33,606 nt of DNA, taken from assembly GCA_023265195.1 (NCBI GenBank), contig JAHFUG010000012.1:6185-39790 (forward strand), written 5' to 3'. A program made the translations under genes and the position numbers. Under the pieces are notes generated by a model, which was not told where the DNA came from, searched no databases, and worked only from the letters and a program-made list of their open reading frames with translations. Within the stretch, counting starts at the first letter, position 1, and the number at the start of each line of letters is the position of its first letter. The stretch comes from Blastocatellia bacterium (GTDB taxonomy: Bacteria > Acidobacteriota > Blastocatellia > UBA7656). Shown here in pieces: positions 17,358-25,283 of this stretch.

Positions 17358-19151
17358 TCAAGCCTCCGCCGGAAACAACGCGGGTCGATCCCTGAACTGA
17401 ATCTCGTAAAGTCTCTTATACAGCCCGCCGAGCGCGAGGAGTTCTTCGTGACTGCCCTCCTGAACGACGCGGCCCGCATCGAGAACGACGATGCGGTCCG
17501 CCCGGCGCACGGTCGACAGTCGATGCGCTATCACGAACGTGGTTCGTCCCCGCATCAGCGTGTCGAGCGCGTCCTGAACAAGCTTCTCCGACTCGGAATC
17601 CAGTGAGCTAGTGGCCTCGTCCAGAATCAGGATCGCGGGGTTCTTGAGCAAGGCTCGAGCGATCGCTATGCGCTGGCGCTCGCCGCCCGACAGCTTCACG
17701 CCTCGCTCGCCGACAATAGTGGCGTAGCCTTCGGGAAATGCGCTGACGAATTCATGCGCATGGGCCGCCCGCGCCGCGGTTTCTATTTCTTCGTCAGATG
17801 CTTCGAGCTTGCCGTAGGCGATGTTCTCGCGGACCGTCCCTCCAAAGAGCACCGTTTCCTGAGGCACTATTCCGATGGCTTGCCTGAGATCGCTCAGCTT
17901 GATGTTCCTGATGTCATTTCCGTCTATCCGGATCGATCCCTCGACCACGTCGTAGAATCTCGGTATGAGCGAAACAAGAGTGGACTTGCCCGCTCCGCTC
18001 GGGCCCACCAAAGCTATTACCTCGCCCGGACGGGCTTCGACGACCACGCCTTCGAGCACCGGCAAGACCCTGTCTTGTGCATAGCTGAATCCAACTCCGT
18101 CCAACTCAACGTGGCCGCGAACCGCCGTCAGCGGCCTGGCGTCCGGCGCGTCGGTGATCGCCGGAGCAGTGTCGAGCAGTTCAAAGACCCGCCGCGAGGC
18201 GCCGATGGCCCGCTGAAACTGGCCATAGATCTCCGCCATTCCTCCGATCGCCCCTCCCACGACGAAGGTGTACAGGACGAAAGCTATCAACTCGCCGGCC
18301 GTCATCTCTTGCGCCAACACCATTCTGCTTCCTACCCAAAGCACGAATGCAATTCCGCCATAAACGACCAGGATGATGAACGCGACGAAGCTGCCGCTCG
18401 CGACCGAACTACGCACCGCGAGCCTGAGCGCTTCTCTTATCCTGTCGCGGTATCGGCCGCGCTCGTATTCCTCTCTGACGAACGACTGCACGATTCGTAT
18501 CGCCGACAGAGTCTCCTGGAGAATGGCGCTGGCTTCCGCAAGTTGATCCTGAACTCTAGTGCTGAGCTTGCGCACGTAGCGGCCGTAGAAGACCGCTGAC
18601 AAAATCACCACGGGCACGACCGCCAGCATTACCGCCGTCAATCGCGGGTTCGTCCAGGTGATTATCGCGATGCATCCCACAAGGAGAAAACCGATTCTCA
18701 GCAACTCGGTGATGGCGCCGGTCGTGACCGTTTGTATGACGCTCACATCGGAGGCCAGGCGTGAAGTCAGCTCGCCGACGCGGCGGCTCTCATAGAATGA
18801 GACCGGAAGATTGGTCAGATGCGCATAGAGTTGCGTTCGGACCTCGGCTACGATCCGCTCGCCGGTATATGAAAGCAAATAGGATCTTAGGAAGCTGAAC
18901 GCGGCCTGGAGGGCGAATGCGCCGAGCATGACTAGCGCAAGGCTGTTCACCTCCGCAACGTCGCGCCTTGTGAACGCCGCGTCTATTATGTGCTGGACTA
19001 TTTTCGGCGCAACGAGTCCAAACGAGTTCGCGATCAAGAGGCTGACCAGCGCTATGGCGAGCCTCACACGGTAAGGCTTCGTGTAGACGAGCAACCGCAG
19101 GAGGTCGCGCGGGGAACCCTTCTTCTCACCGGCTTCTTCTTGCTTGGTCAA
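17358..19151 (-). CDS. MsbA-like ABC exporter (fused membrane and ATPase domains)
   Basis: 597-aa half-transporter that should work as a homodimer exporting lipids, lipopolysaccharide precursors or drugs from the inner membrane. Six membrane helices lie in about residues 28-320, with the long cytoplasmic helices typical of type IV ABC exporters. The ATPase domain carries Walker A GPSGAGKST (383-391), Gln431, signature LSGGERQ (487-493), Walker B ILILDEA with Glu512, D-loop SSLD and switch His543 in IAHRLST. A TTG at 19151 with GAGG about 6 nt upstream on the minus strand is the best start, giving a short charged N-terminus before helix 1. It stands alone; the opposite-strand lipoprotein ends 73 nt away. 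Specificity cannot be read from the sequence. Confidence 0.94.
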   Translation of the reverse strand: MTKQEEAGEKKGSPRDLLRLLVYTKPYRVRLAIALVSLLIANSFGLVAPKIVQHIIDAAFTRRDVAEVNSLALVMLGAFALQAAFSFLRSYLLSYTGERIVAEVRTQLYAHLTNLPVSFYESRRVGELTSRLASDVSVIQTVTTGAITELLRIGFLLVGCIAIITWTNPRLTAVMLAVVPVVILSAVFYGRYVRKLSTRVQDQLAEASAILQETLSAIRIVQSFVREEYERGRYRDRIREALRLAVRSSVASGSFVAFIILVVYGGIAFVLWVGSRMVLAQEMTAGELIAFVLYTFVVGGAIGGMAEIYGQFQRAIGASRRVFELLDTAPAITDAPDARPLTAVRGHVELDGVGFSYAQDRVLPVLEGVVVEARPGEVIALVGPSGAGKSTLVSLIPRFYDVVEGSIRIDGNDIRNIKLSDLRQAIGIVPQETVLFGGTVRENIAYGKLEASDEEIETAARAAHAHEFVSAFPEGYATIVGERGVKLSGGERQRIAIARALLKNPAILILDEATSSLDSESEKLVQDALDTLMRGRTTFVIAHRLSTVRRADRIVVLDAGRVVQEGSHEELLALGGLYKRLYEIQFRDRPALFPAEA

Positions 19152-19648
19152 TCTTACCTCGCGGCCAAACTATTCGACTCGGGAATTATTGCATCGCTCA
19201 GCGGCGAACTGAAGTGAAGTGGAGATCAGCGGCGGATTCCGAGGGACGTTTTCGACTCGCAGGGGGCCGCGCGGTCGATAGCCTCGCGGCCGGGACTCAA
19301 CTGGCGCCGCGCAACGCTGATGATTATGTCTCGATAGCAAATACGGCTTTGAACGAGTGGGGTAGGGTCAAATCTCCCTTACTCGGCTTTCCGCGCGCCG
19401 ATGTATCCTTTCGGTACTGGGTATTGGTGTTGGTGGCGCAGAATGTTTCGATCCTCTGCGTGCCTCCGCGTCCTCAGCGGTTCTTTCCATCTCAGGCGAA
19501 GACAACCGCGGAGGTGCGGAGTAGCGCAGAGGAAGACTTCAGCAGCAACACACTATGACCCCACTACCATCCTTTCCAAACCGAGGCCGGGCCTTTAGAA
19601 TAACGGACTCGTTCTTGCCTTTAGTCTCGAGCGGAGGTCAGACAACAC
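19152..19648. other. Divergent intergenic region with palindromic repeat
   Basis: This region carries the promoters of the minus-strand ABC exporter and the plus-strand sorbosone-dehydrogenase-like gene. Open frames through it (such as 19214-19558) run across the repeat at 19452-19533 and do not look like proteins. Imperfectly inverted segments GTGGGGTAGGGTCA near 19358 and TGACCCCACTACCA near 19555 flank the repeat and may be the ends of a larger element. Confidence 0.45.
19452..19533. repeat. Palindromic CCGCGGAG/CTCCGCGG repeat, copy 2
   Basis: The left arm 19452-19482 (TCCTCTGCGTGCCTCCGCG, then TCCTCAGCGGTT) is the imperfect reverse complement of the right arm 19504-19533 (AACCGCGGAGGTGCGGAG, then TAGCGCAGAGGA). 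The arms share the CCGCGGAG and GCAGAG words with the palindrome at 16311-16401 but are arranged differently, as expected for diverged members of one interspersed family. Confidence 0.75.
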
Positions 19649-20956
19649 ATGCCTAACAGAGAGCTTTCGAGGTACGCGCGCGAAGCGCAATCTTTGATCT
19701 TCGTCGCTATTGCGTCGATGTCTTCGTTCGCCTTGGCCGTCTGCGCGCAAAACCGCGCGGCCAATACCGCGCAGACCGCCAAACCCGTCGCCGCGAAGCC
19801 AGTACTTACGCATACAGAGATCAGGCCTGATAACTTGCCCGCCGCCGAAGTGTCGAAAGGACCTGTTAATTTCTCGAAGTTGGCGCCGCGGCCAGAGGGT
19901 GCGGAACTCAGCTTGCCGCCCGGCTTCGGCATCGCGGAGTACTCGACCGAAAAATTGGACCGGCCACGATGGATGGCGCTGGCTCCGAACGGCGACGTGT
20001 TCGTAGCAGAGTCGCAAGCCGGCCGCATCACGATACTTCGCGACACGAACGGCGACGGGAGAGAAGACCAGCGATTCATTTTTGCGTCAGGGCTCATGCA
20101 GCCGTTTGGGATGGCCTTTTGGCGAGACTACCTGTACGTCGGAAATACAAACGCGGTTGTGAGATTCAAGTACAAGCCGGGGCAGACTAAGGCGGAAGGA
20201 GAGCCCGAGAAGATCGCCGATCTCCCGGGCAAGGGCTACCGCGAGCACTGGACGCGCAACGTGTTGTTCAACCGCGACGGCTCCAAGCTGTACGTCACGG
20301 TGGGCTCCGAGACGAACGTCGACGCCGAGACGGATCCGATGCGAGCGGCGATCTCCGAATACAATCCCGATGGAAGCGGCCACCGAATCTACGCGGCGGG
20401 TACGCGCAACCCAATCGGTCTGGCGTTCCAGCCAGGCTCAAATCGGTTGTGGGCGGCCGTCCAGGAGCGCGACCTCATCGGAGACGACCTGGTTCCCGAT
20501 TACGTCACCTCGATCAAGGAAGGCGCCTTTTACGGTTGGCCATATTCTTATATTGGTCACAACGAAGACCCGCGCCGCAAAGGGGAAAAGCCGGACCTGG
20601 TCGCGAAAGCAATAGTCCCGGACGTCTTGATCCAGGCGCATTCGGCGGTGCTTGGCCTTGTATTCTACGAGGGTCGGATGTTTCCCGCGGACTATCAAGG
20701 CGACGCGTTTGTGGCTTTGCATGGCTCGTGGAACAGAGCGAAGCGAACGGGGTATAAGATCATCCGCATTAATTTCAAGAATGGAAAGCCGGTGGGCGGA
20801 TACGACGACTTCGTCAGCGGGTGGATGCTGGGCGAGGACAAGCCCGAAGTATGGGGCCGGCCAGTTGGTTTGCTCGTATTGAAGGACGGCTCGATGCTGA
20901 TAGCGGATGACGCGGCGCACAAGGTCTGGCGAGTTAGCTATTCAAAACCCAAATAG
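19649..20956 (+). CDS. Exported sorbosone-dehydrogenase-like (PQQ-type) beta-propeller protein
   Basis: 435-aa periplasmic protein of the glucose/sorbosone dehydrogenase family, whose members use PQQ to oxidise sugars or aldehydes. Residues 1 to about 33 form a signal peptide (SLIFVAIASMSSFALAVCAQ). The mature part from about residue 88 shows the family opening LPPGFGIAEYST, followed by repeated propeller strands: RPRWMALAPNGDVFVAES, LMQPFGMAFWRDYLYVGNT, KLYVTVGSETN, YAAGTRNPIGLAFQPGS, GAFYGWPYSYIG and AVLGLVFYEG, then the late MLIADDAAHKVWRV. A GGAGG lies about 12 nt before the ATG. It ends 12 nt before a TonB receptor, implying an operon that takes up and oxidises the same substrate. PQQ dependence is inferred from the family; many homologues are uncharacterised. 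Confidence 0.9.
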   Translation: MPNRELSRYAREAQSLIFVAIASMSSFALAVCAQNRAANTAQTAKPVAAKPVLTHTEIRPDNLPAAEVSKGPVNFSKLAPRPEGAELSLPPGFGIAEYSTEKLDRPRWMALAPNGDVFVAESQAGRITILRDTNGDGREDQRFIFASGLMQPFGMAFWRDYLYVGNTNAVVRFKYKPGQTKAEGEPEKIADLPGKGYREHWTRNVLFNRDGSKLYVTVGSETNVDAETDPMRAAISEYNPDGSGHRIYAAGTRNPIGLAFQPGSNRLWAAVQERDLIGDDLVPDYVTSIKEGAFYGWPYSYIGHNEDPRRKGEKPDLVAKAIVPDVLIQAHSAVLGLVFYEGRMFPADYQGDAFVALHGSWNRAKRTGYKIIRINFKNGKPVGGYDDFVSGWMLGEDKPEVWGRPVGLLVLKDGSMLIADDAAHKVWRVSYSKPK

Positions 20957-20968
20957 AAGAGGTATCGC

Positions 20969-23464
20969 GTGAAGAAGAAACCATGTGCGGGCGGCGCTCC
21001 GTGGCCGCCCCTCTTTAAGAAACATACTCCTGAGTTTTCGACGACAACCTCAGTTCCGCCGCTTTTGAACGCGATCTCTGCTTACGGAGTGGCGGTAACG
21101 GAGGGCCGCCCGTACAGCGCTGTTCACCCGGCCGGGCGATATTCGAATCTGGCGCGTCGCGTAAGCGGCGCCGCGGCGTCAGTGATTTTTGTGACGTTGT
21201 CCCTCTTTCTTCAAGGTTCGGCGTTTCAAGCGGGCGGCGATGCGAAGCACCGCGTAGAAGGCGTCGTCAAAGATCAAACCGGCGCTCCGGTCGGGTATGC
21301 GGACGTGACCCTGACCGGGCCTGCCTTTTCGGCCAACACCATTACCAACAGTGAAGGACGATTCGTTTTCGAGGGCGTACAACAGCGGGCCGGCAAAATT
21401 ACCGTGCGGGCAAGCGGGTTCGCGGTGGGAGAGAGCAACTGGAAGATCGAAGGTTCGTCGGCCAATCTCGACATAACGTTGTCACTTGCTTCGGTCACCG
21501 ATCAGATCACCGTAACTGCCGCGCGCACTGAAACGAGACTCGGCGACACGCCTTCGAGCATTGCTCTTATTTCTCACGAGGCGCTCAACGCCACGGCCGC
21601 GCTTGCGCTCGACGACGCTTTGCGGCAGGTCCCTGGCTTCTCGCTCTTTCGCCGCTCCGGGAGCCGATACGCGAACCCAACGTCGCAAGGGGTGTCGCTA
21701 CGTGGCGTCGGGCCTAGCGGGGCAAGCCGCGCGTCCGTGCTCGTCGACGGAATTCCGTTGAACGATCCATTCGGAGGTTGGGTCTATTGGGGCCGAGTCT
21801 CTCGCGAATCGATCGAGCGAACGGAAATTCTGCGGGGGGGAGCCTCGAGTCTCTACGGGAGCGATGCGCTGGGCGGCGTCGTCAATGTAATAACGCGCAA
21901 GTCCAGCGACCCGGTGCTTCTCTTCGAAGGCTCCTACGGCAATCAGGCCACCCCGGCCACTTCCGTGTTCGCGGCGGGGCGGCTTGGCGCGTGGGGCGGG
22001 AGCTTCGCGGTTCACAACTTTCACACCGACGGCTACATTATCGTCGACGAGGCTCAAAGAGGACGCGTCGATACGCCGGCTGCGTCCGAATATTATTCCG
22101 TCGACTTGAACCTTGACCGCAAAATAGGCGAAACAGCGCGCGCCTTTGCTCGCGGATCGCTGTTTGGCGAGGCGCGCGAGAACGGAACGCCGCTTCAAAC
22201 GAACCGGACTCATATGCGGCAACTGGCCGCGGGAGTCGACTGGCGATCAAAGCTCGCCGGTACTTTTTCTCTCCGAGGGTTTGGGGGAACCGAGGTCTTC
22301 GATCAATACTTCACGGCTATCGCGGCGGATCGAAACAGTGAATCACTGACGCGAAGCCAGCGTTCGCCCTCACAACAAACGGGCCTTGCCGCGCAGTGGT
22401 CGAGACCCGCGGGATCAATCCAGACGTTTGTCGCCGGCATCGACGCGCGGCAAGTGCGCGGCGCCAGTAACGAGCTGGCGTTCGCCGCCGGAAGAGTAAC
22501 TTCCGCGGTCGAGGCCGGTGGGCGAGAAGGATTGTTTGGGATCTTTGGCGAAGACATCATCAGAATAGCGCGGCGCTGGTTTGTCACGGCGGGACTTCGC
22601 TTTGACCGTTGGCGCAACTACGCCGCGGCGTCCACCACCAAGCCGCTGGCGGCGCCTGGCCCTCGAGTGGTCACCGTGTTTCCCGACCGCGATGAAACCG
22701 CGGTCAGTCCTCGTTTGTCGGTGCTCAATAAGGTGACTGACAATGTATCGCTGCTCGCTTCGTTTTATCGGTCGTTCCGCGCTCCGACCCTCAATGAGTT
22801 GTACAGATCGTTCCGCGTCGGCAACGTCCTGACTCTCGCAAACGATAAGCTGCGCGCCGAACGGTTGACCGGCGGCGAGGCGGGCGTCAACGTGACGGCG
22901 TTCAAGCAGCGGTTGAATGCGCGAGGCGTCTTCTTTTGGAGCGAAGTCGACGGTCCCGTCGCTAACGTTACGCTCAGCGTCACGCCGGCCCTGATAACGA
23001 GACAGCGCCAGAACCTTGGCGGCACCCGGTCTCGCGGCGTTGAAATGGACGCGGAAGCAAGAATCACTCATACACTGACGCTGTCGGGCGGATATGAATT
23101 CCTCGACGCCACGGTGCTGAGTTTTCCCGCCAATGTATCTCTCGAAGGACTGATGATTCCGCAGGTGCCTCGTCATCAACTGACGTTTCAGATGAGGTAC
23201 AGCGATCCGTCGACGCTCAACGTGTCGTTCCAGGGCCGCTTCGCCAGCGCGCAGTTCGACGACGACCAGAACAAACTCGCGCTCAGCCGCTACTTCACCT
23301 TGGACGGAATGATCTCGCGTTCGCTCGGAAAAGGAGTCGAGCTTTTCGTGGCGGGAGAGAATCTCCTGAATCAAAGGTACGAGACCGGGCGTACGCCGGT
23401 GACGACATTGGGTCCGAGATTGCTGGCCCGAGCCGGAATCCGGTTGCAGCTCGGCGCGAAATGA
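20969..23464 (+). CDS. TonB-dependent outer-membrane receptor with repeat-extended N-terminus
   Basis: 831-aa receptor importing a ligand across the outer membrane with TonB energy. The GTG at 20969 follows AAGAGG by 6 nt and is 12 nt after the preceding gene. After MKKKPC come about 44 residues encoded by a palindromic repeat (20985-21115), then RRVSGAAASVIFVTLSLFLQG, the hydrophobic core of the signal peptide (about 64-85). Next are a carboxypeptidase-regulatory-like Ig domain (KHRVEGVVKDQTGAPV..., about 92-170), the plug (about 180-300, with DALRQVPGFSLFRR, VLVDGIPLNDPFGGW, EILRGGASSLYGSDALGGVVNV) and the 22-stranded barrel. The late NLLNQRYETG is typical. The plug resembles BtuB/CirA-type receptors. 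The ligand is unknown; the operon partner suggests a sugar or small organic compound. The unusually long pre-signal region is discussed as a finding. Confidence 0.92.
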   Translation: MKKKPCAGGAPWPPLFKKHTPEFSTTTSVPPLLNAISAYGVAVTEGRPYSAVHPAGRYSNLARRVSGAAASVIFVTLSLFLQGSAFQAGGDAKHRVEGVVKDQTGAPVGYADVTLTGPAFSANTITNSEGRFVFEGVQQRAGKITVRASGFAVGESNWKIEGSSANLDITLSLASVTDQITVTAARTETRLGDTPSSIALISHEALNATAALALDDALRQVPGFSLFRRSGSRYANPTSQGVSLRGVGPSGASRASVLVDGIPLNDPFGGWVYWGRVSRESIERTEILRGGASSLYGSDALGGVVNVITRKSSDPVLLFEGSYGNQATPATSVFAAGRLGAWGGSFAVHNFHTDGYIIVDEAQRGRVDTPAASEYYSVDLNLDRKIGETARAFARGSLFGEARENGTPLQTNRTHMRQLAAGVDWRSKLAGTFSLRGFGGTEVFDQYFTAIAADRNSESLTRSQRSPSQQTGLAAQWSRPAGSIQTFVAGIDARQVRGASNELAFAAGRVTSAVEAGGREGLFGIFGEDIIRIARRWFVTAGLRFDRWRNYAAASTTKPLAAPGPRVVTVFPDRDETAVSPRLSVLNKVTDNVSLLASFYRSFRAPTLNELYRSFRVGNVLTLANDKLRAERLTGGEAGVNVTAFKQRLNARGVFFWSEVDGPVANVTLSVTPALITRQRQNLGGTRSRGVEMDAEARITHTLTLSGGYEFLDATVLSFPANVSLEGLMIPQVPRHQLTFQMRYSDPSTLNVSFQGRFASAQFDDDQNKLALSRYFTLDGMISRSLGKGVELFVAGENLLNQRYETGRTPVTTLGPRLLARAGIRLQLGAK
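20985..21115. repeat. GGGCGGC-CTCCGTGGCCGCCC palindromic repeat, copy 1, inside a coding region
   Basis: Left arm 20985-21011 (GTGCGGGCGGCGCTCCGTGG, then CCGCCCC) pairs imperfectly with right arm 21089-21115 (GTGGCGGTAACGGAGGGCCG, then CCCGTAC). The same left-arm sequence recurs at 23529 and, shortened, at 27687. The whole element lies within codons 6-49 of the TonB receptor and keeps the frame open. Confidence 0.75.
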
Positions 23465-23528
23465 GGGCTTCGCTTAGGGGATGAAAAAGGAATTAACTTC
23501 CGTTTTGACCGCCTGGCGCGGAATGAAT

Positions 23529-23625
23529 GTACGGGCGGCACTCCGTGGCCGCCCCTTCTTAGGGATCGGTTCTTCGCAAGAAGAATACGCGCCGGAAGGA
23601 GGGGCGGCCACGGAGACCCTCCGAC
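23529..23625. repeat. GGGCGGC-CTCCGTGGCCGCCC palindromic repeat, copy 2
   Basis: Left arm 23529-23560 (GTACGGGCGGCACTCCGTGG, then CCGCCCCTTCTT) pairs with right arm 23596-23625 (AAGGAGGGGCGGCCACGGAG, then ACCCTCCGAC). An inner hairpin TTCTTC-GCAA-GAAGAA lies at about 23571-23586. It follows the TonB receptor stop by 65 nt. An open plus-strand frame through it is repeat-derived and not called as a gene. Confidence 0.8.
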
Positions 23626-23636
23626 AATGTTGTAAA

Positions 23637-23654
23637 ACGCCCCTATTGGGGCGT
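23637..23654. terminator. Hairpin downstream of the first TonB receptor
   Basis: ACGCCCC-TATT-GGGGCGT is a perfect 7-bp GC-rich stem with a 4-nt loop. It lies between the plus-strand receptor and the minus-strand Dnd-like remnant, so it could end both transcripts. There is no clear T-run on either side, so intrinsic termination is not certain. Confidence 0.4.
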
Positions 23655-23657
23655 GGG

Positions 23658-23930
23658 TCAAAAGGGGGCGGTTCTACCCGAAACACCACGTCTATATGAC
23701 TGCGGTTTACGTCCACTCGCTTGACTAGCTAGCCCCGTTTCGGCGGCATATGCCTGCCGCTCTATTTCGTCAGGGCTTCCTTCCACCTGGACGTTTACAG
23801 AAATGACCACAACGCTGCCCGAAGTTGATCTCGCCGCAACCGTGGTGATGTCTGACAGCACAGCTTCATCAAGCTTCCCGTCATAATCAAGCCACACTAT
23901 CGACTTGGTCTCCCAGTCTAGGTTCACTGA
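23658..23930 (-). pseudogene. Tail fragment of an unknown gene fused to the HerA-like remnant
   Basis: The minus-strand frame ending at a TGA at 23658 holds a protein-like stretch NLDWETKSIVWLDYDGKLDE, followed by AVLSDITTVAARSTSGSVVVISVNVQ. It reads like the middle of a larger enzyme-like protein in which a strand with WLDYDG is followed by a helix and a GSVVVISVN strand. I recall hypothetical, possibly methyltransferase-like proteins with this segment but cannot verify it. Upstream of about 23930 the homology is replaced by the HerA-like C-terminus in another frame, and after VNVQ the sequence quickly becomes non-protein-like and runs into repeat copy 2. It is therefore a truncated relic at both ends, with no start codon of its own. 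Confidence 0.5.
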
Positions 23931-25276
23931 GGGAATTCGGCGAGAAGTGGATTCCGCATTCAGCCAACTCCGCGAAGTTGGTCGCGTGGCCGCCAGTCGT
24001 AACGAACGCATCGGCGTCCTGCGAAGCCAGCCATACAGGAAATCCCCACGAACGCCCTTGCCGCGCAAGTTGACCCAGCAGACCCGCCTTACCCTTCCTT
24101 GGGCAATAGAAGATGGGCTTCGTCGACGAACAAGACCATCTTGAGGGGCTGAATGCGTTTCTTGATCGCCTGGTTCCGGTTCATGCGCTTCATAAGAAAG
24201 TTCAGGATCAGAGCCATAGTCAGCGCCTTGGTTTCACTGTCCGTGCCGAATTGCTTGAAGTCTATGACGACCGAATTGCTTAGCCACTCTTCTGGGCTGA
24301 TCGCGGTGGGCGCGGTCGCAAACAAGTTGAAGCGTTCGATCTTCTGAATTATGGAGAGGTCTACTCCGTTCGCTCCGCTCTCTTCTAAAGCGATAGCCAG
24401 GGAGGTGAAGTCTGGCTCGCGAAGCCCTTGATACGCGTCGCAAATGTTGCGCTCCTGCTTCGCGCCGAGTTGAGGTGCAAAGCAACGGATGAGATTCGCG
24501 ATCTCGTACGCGACCTGTGCATTCCCGGTTGGGTTCGAGTCTCGGAAAAGTGGATTGATCGGCAAATCCTGTTTAATGAGACGGACGTACCGCGCCCCCG
24601 TCTGCTCTAAAAAAAGAGTCCGGTTCTTGCGCTGGTCGCTGTTGTGTGGATCGTCTTCCAACTCGCCCTTCAAGTCGAAGAAGCAGAAGCGGACGCCCTG
24701 TCCCGCCAGTTGCGCGAGCAAGTCGAGCGCAAGCTGGCTCTTGCCCGAACCGGGCTCGCCCGAGATCACAAGCAGACCATTCTTGGTTCCCGGACCGTTG
24801 ATGCTCCATTCAGGTCCTTCCACAAGAACTTTGAGCTTGACCTCTTGCTCTACGACCGGCATGGGCGCCCCTGCCCTGACCACGCCGCCGCCGTCAAAAT
24901 CCTTGTCGGCGAGTTTCAGCAACAACGAGACGAACCTTGTCTGATCGTTGCCTGACTCTTCCCAAAACTGACTGAGCCTGTGGCAACCGAACTCAAAGTA
25001 CCGGCGAAACTCCGATCTATATCCTGCTTCATCCAGCGTCCTGCCCGCGCGATGATTCAGGGCGGCGCGCACGAGGTCTCTTAACTCAACGCCAACGACT
25101 TGCTCATCGTTGAGCGTCACTCCCTTCGAATCCATTGGCTTGAAGTTAGTGGGCACTCCTTCGCCCAGCGCGACAAACAGCGCCGCGCGGCCAAGGACCG
25201 CTTGATTGCGCGCGCCAACCCGAGCGAAAACGTTCTCGATGAACTGATGAGCAGCAGCGCTGGTATCGAATTTCAT
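23887..25276 (-). pseudogene. Frameshifted DndE-HerA fusion ATPase
   Basis: The ATG at 25276 begins MKFDTSAAAHQFIENVFARV, and residues 4-119 look like the DNA-sulfur-modification protein DndE (ARNQAVLGRAALFVALGEG, a later RFVSLLLKLADKDFDG). This is joined to a HerA/FtsK-type motor: Walker A GEPGSGKS (173-180) and Walker B MVLFVDEAH (380-388). The frame hits TAA at 24089 right after LLLPKEG. Skipping one base (T24091, or one G of the GGG before it) restores 67 further codons, KAGLLGQLARQGRSWGFPVW..., that contain the expected HerA continuation LASQDADAF and end at TGA 23887. So the gene has a +1 frameshift and probably a truncated end. The 5' part to 24089 could still make a 395-aa protein without sensor and arginine regions. 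Known HerA-type proteins pump or translocate DNA; DndE acts in phosphorothioation. Confidence 0.8.
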
Positions 25277-25283
25277 CTCAATC

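Noticed and set aside
19214-19558. Plus-strand 114-codon frame before the sorbosone-dehydrogenase-like gene
   Set aside because: It passes through the palindromic repeat, has no ribosome-binding site and no protein-like segment.
22415-23374. Minus-strand 319-codon frame inside the first TonB receptor
   Set aside because: It is a mirror frame of the receptor, whose plug and barrel motifs are certain on the plus strand.
23481-23699. Plus-strand small protein starting MKKELTSVLT
   Set aside because: Most of it is encoded by the palindromic repeat at 23529-23625 and the downstream hairpin, with repeat-type residues (RAALRGRPF).
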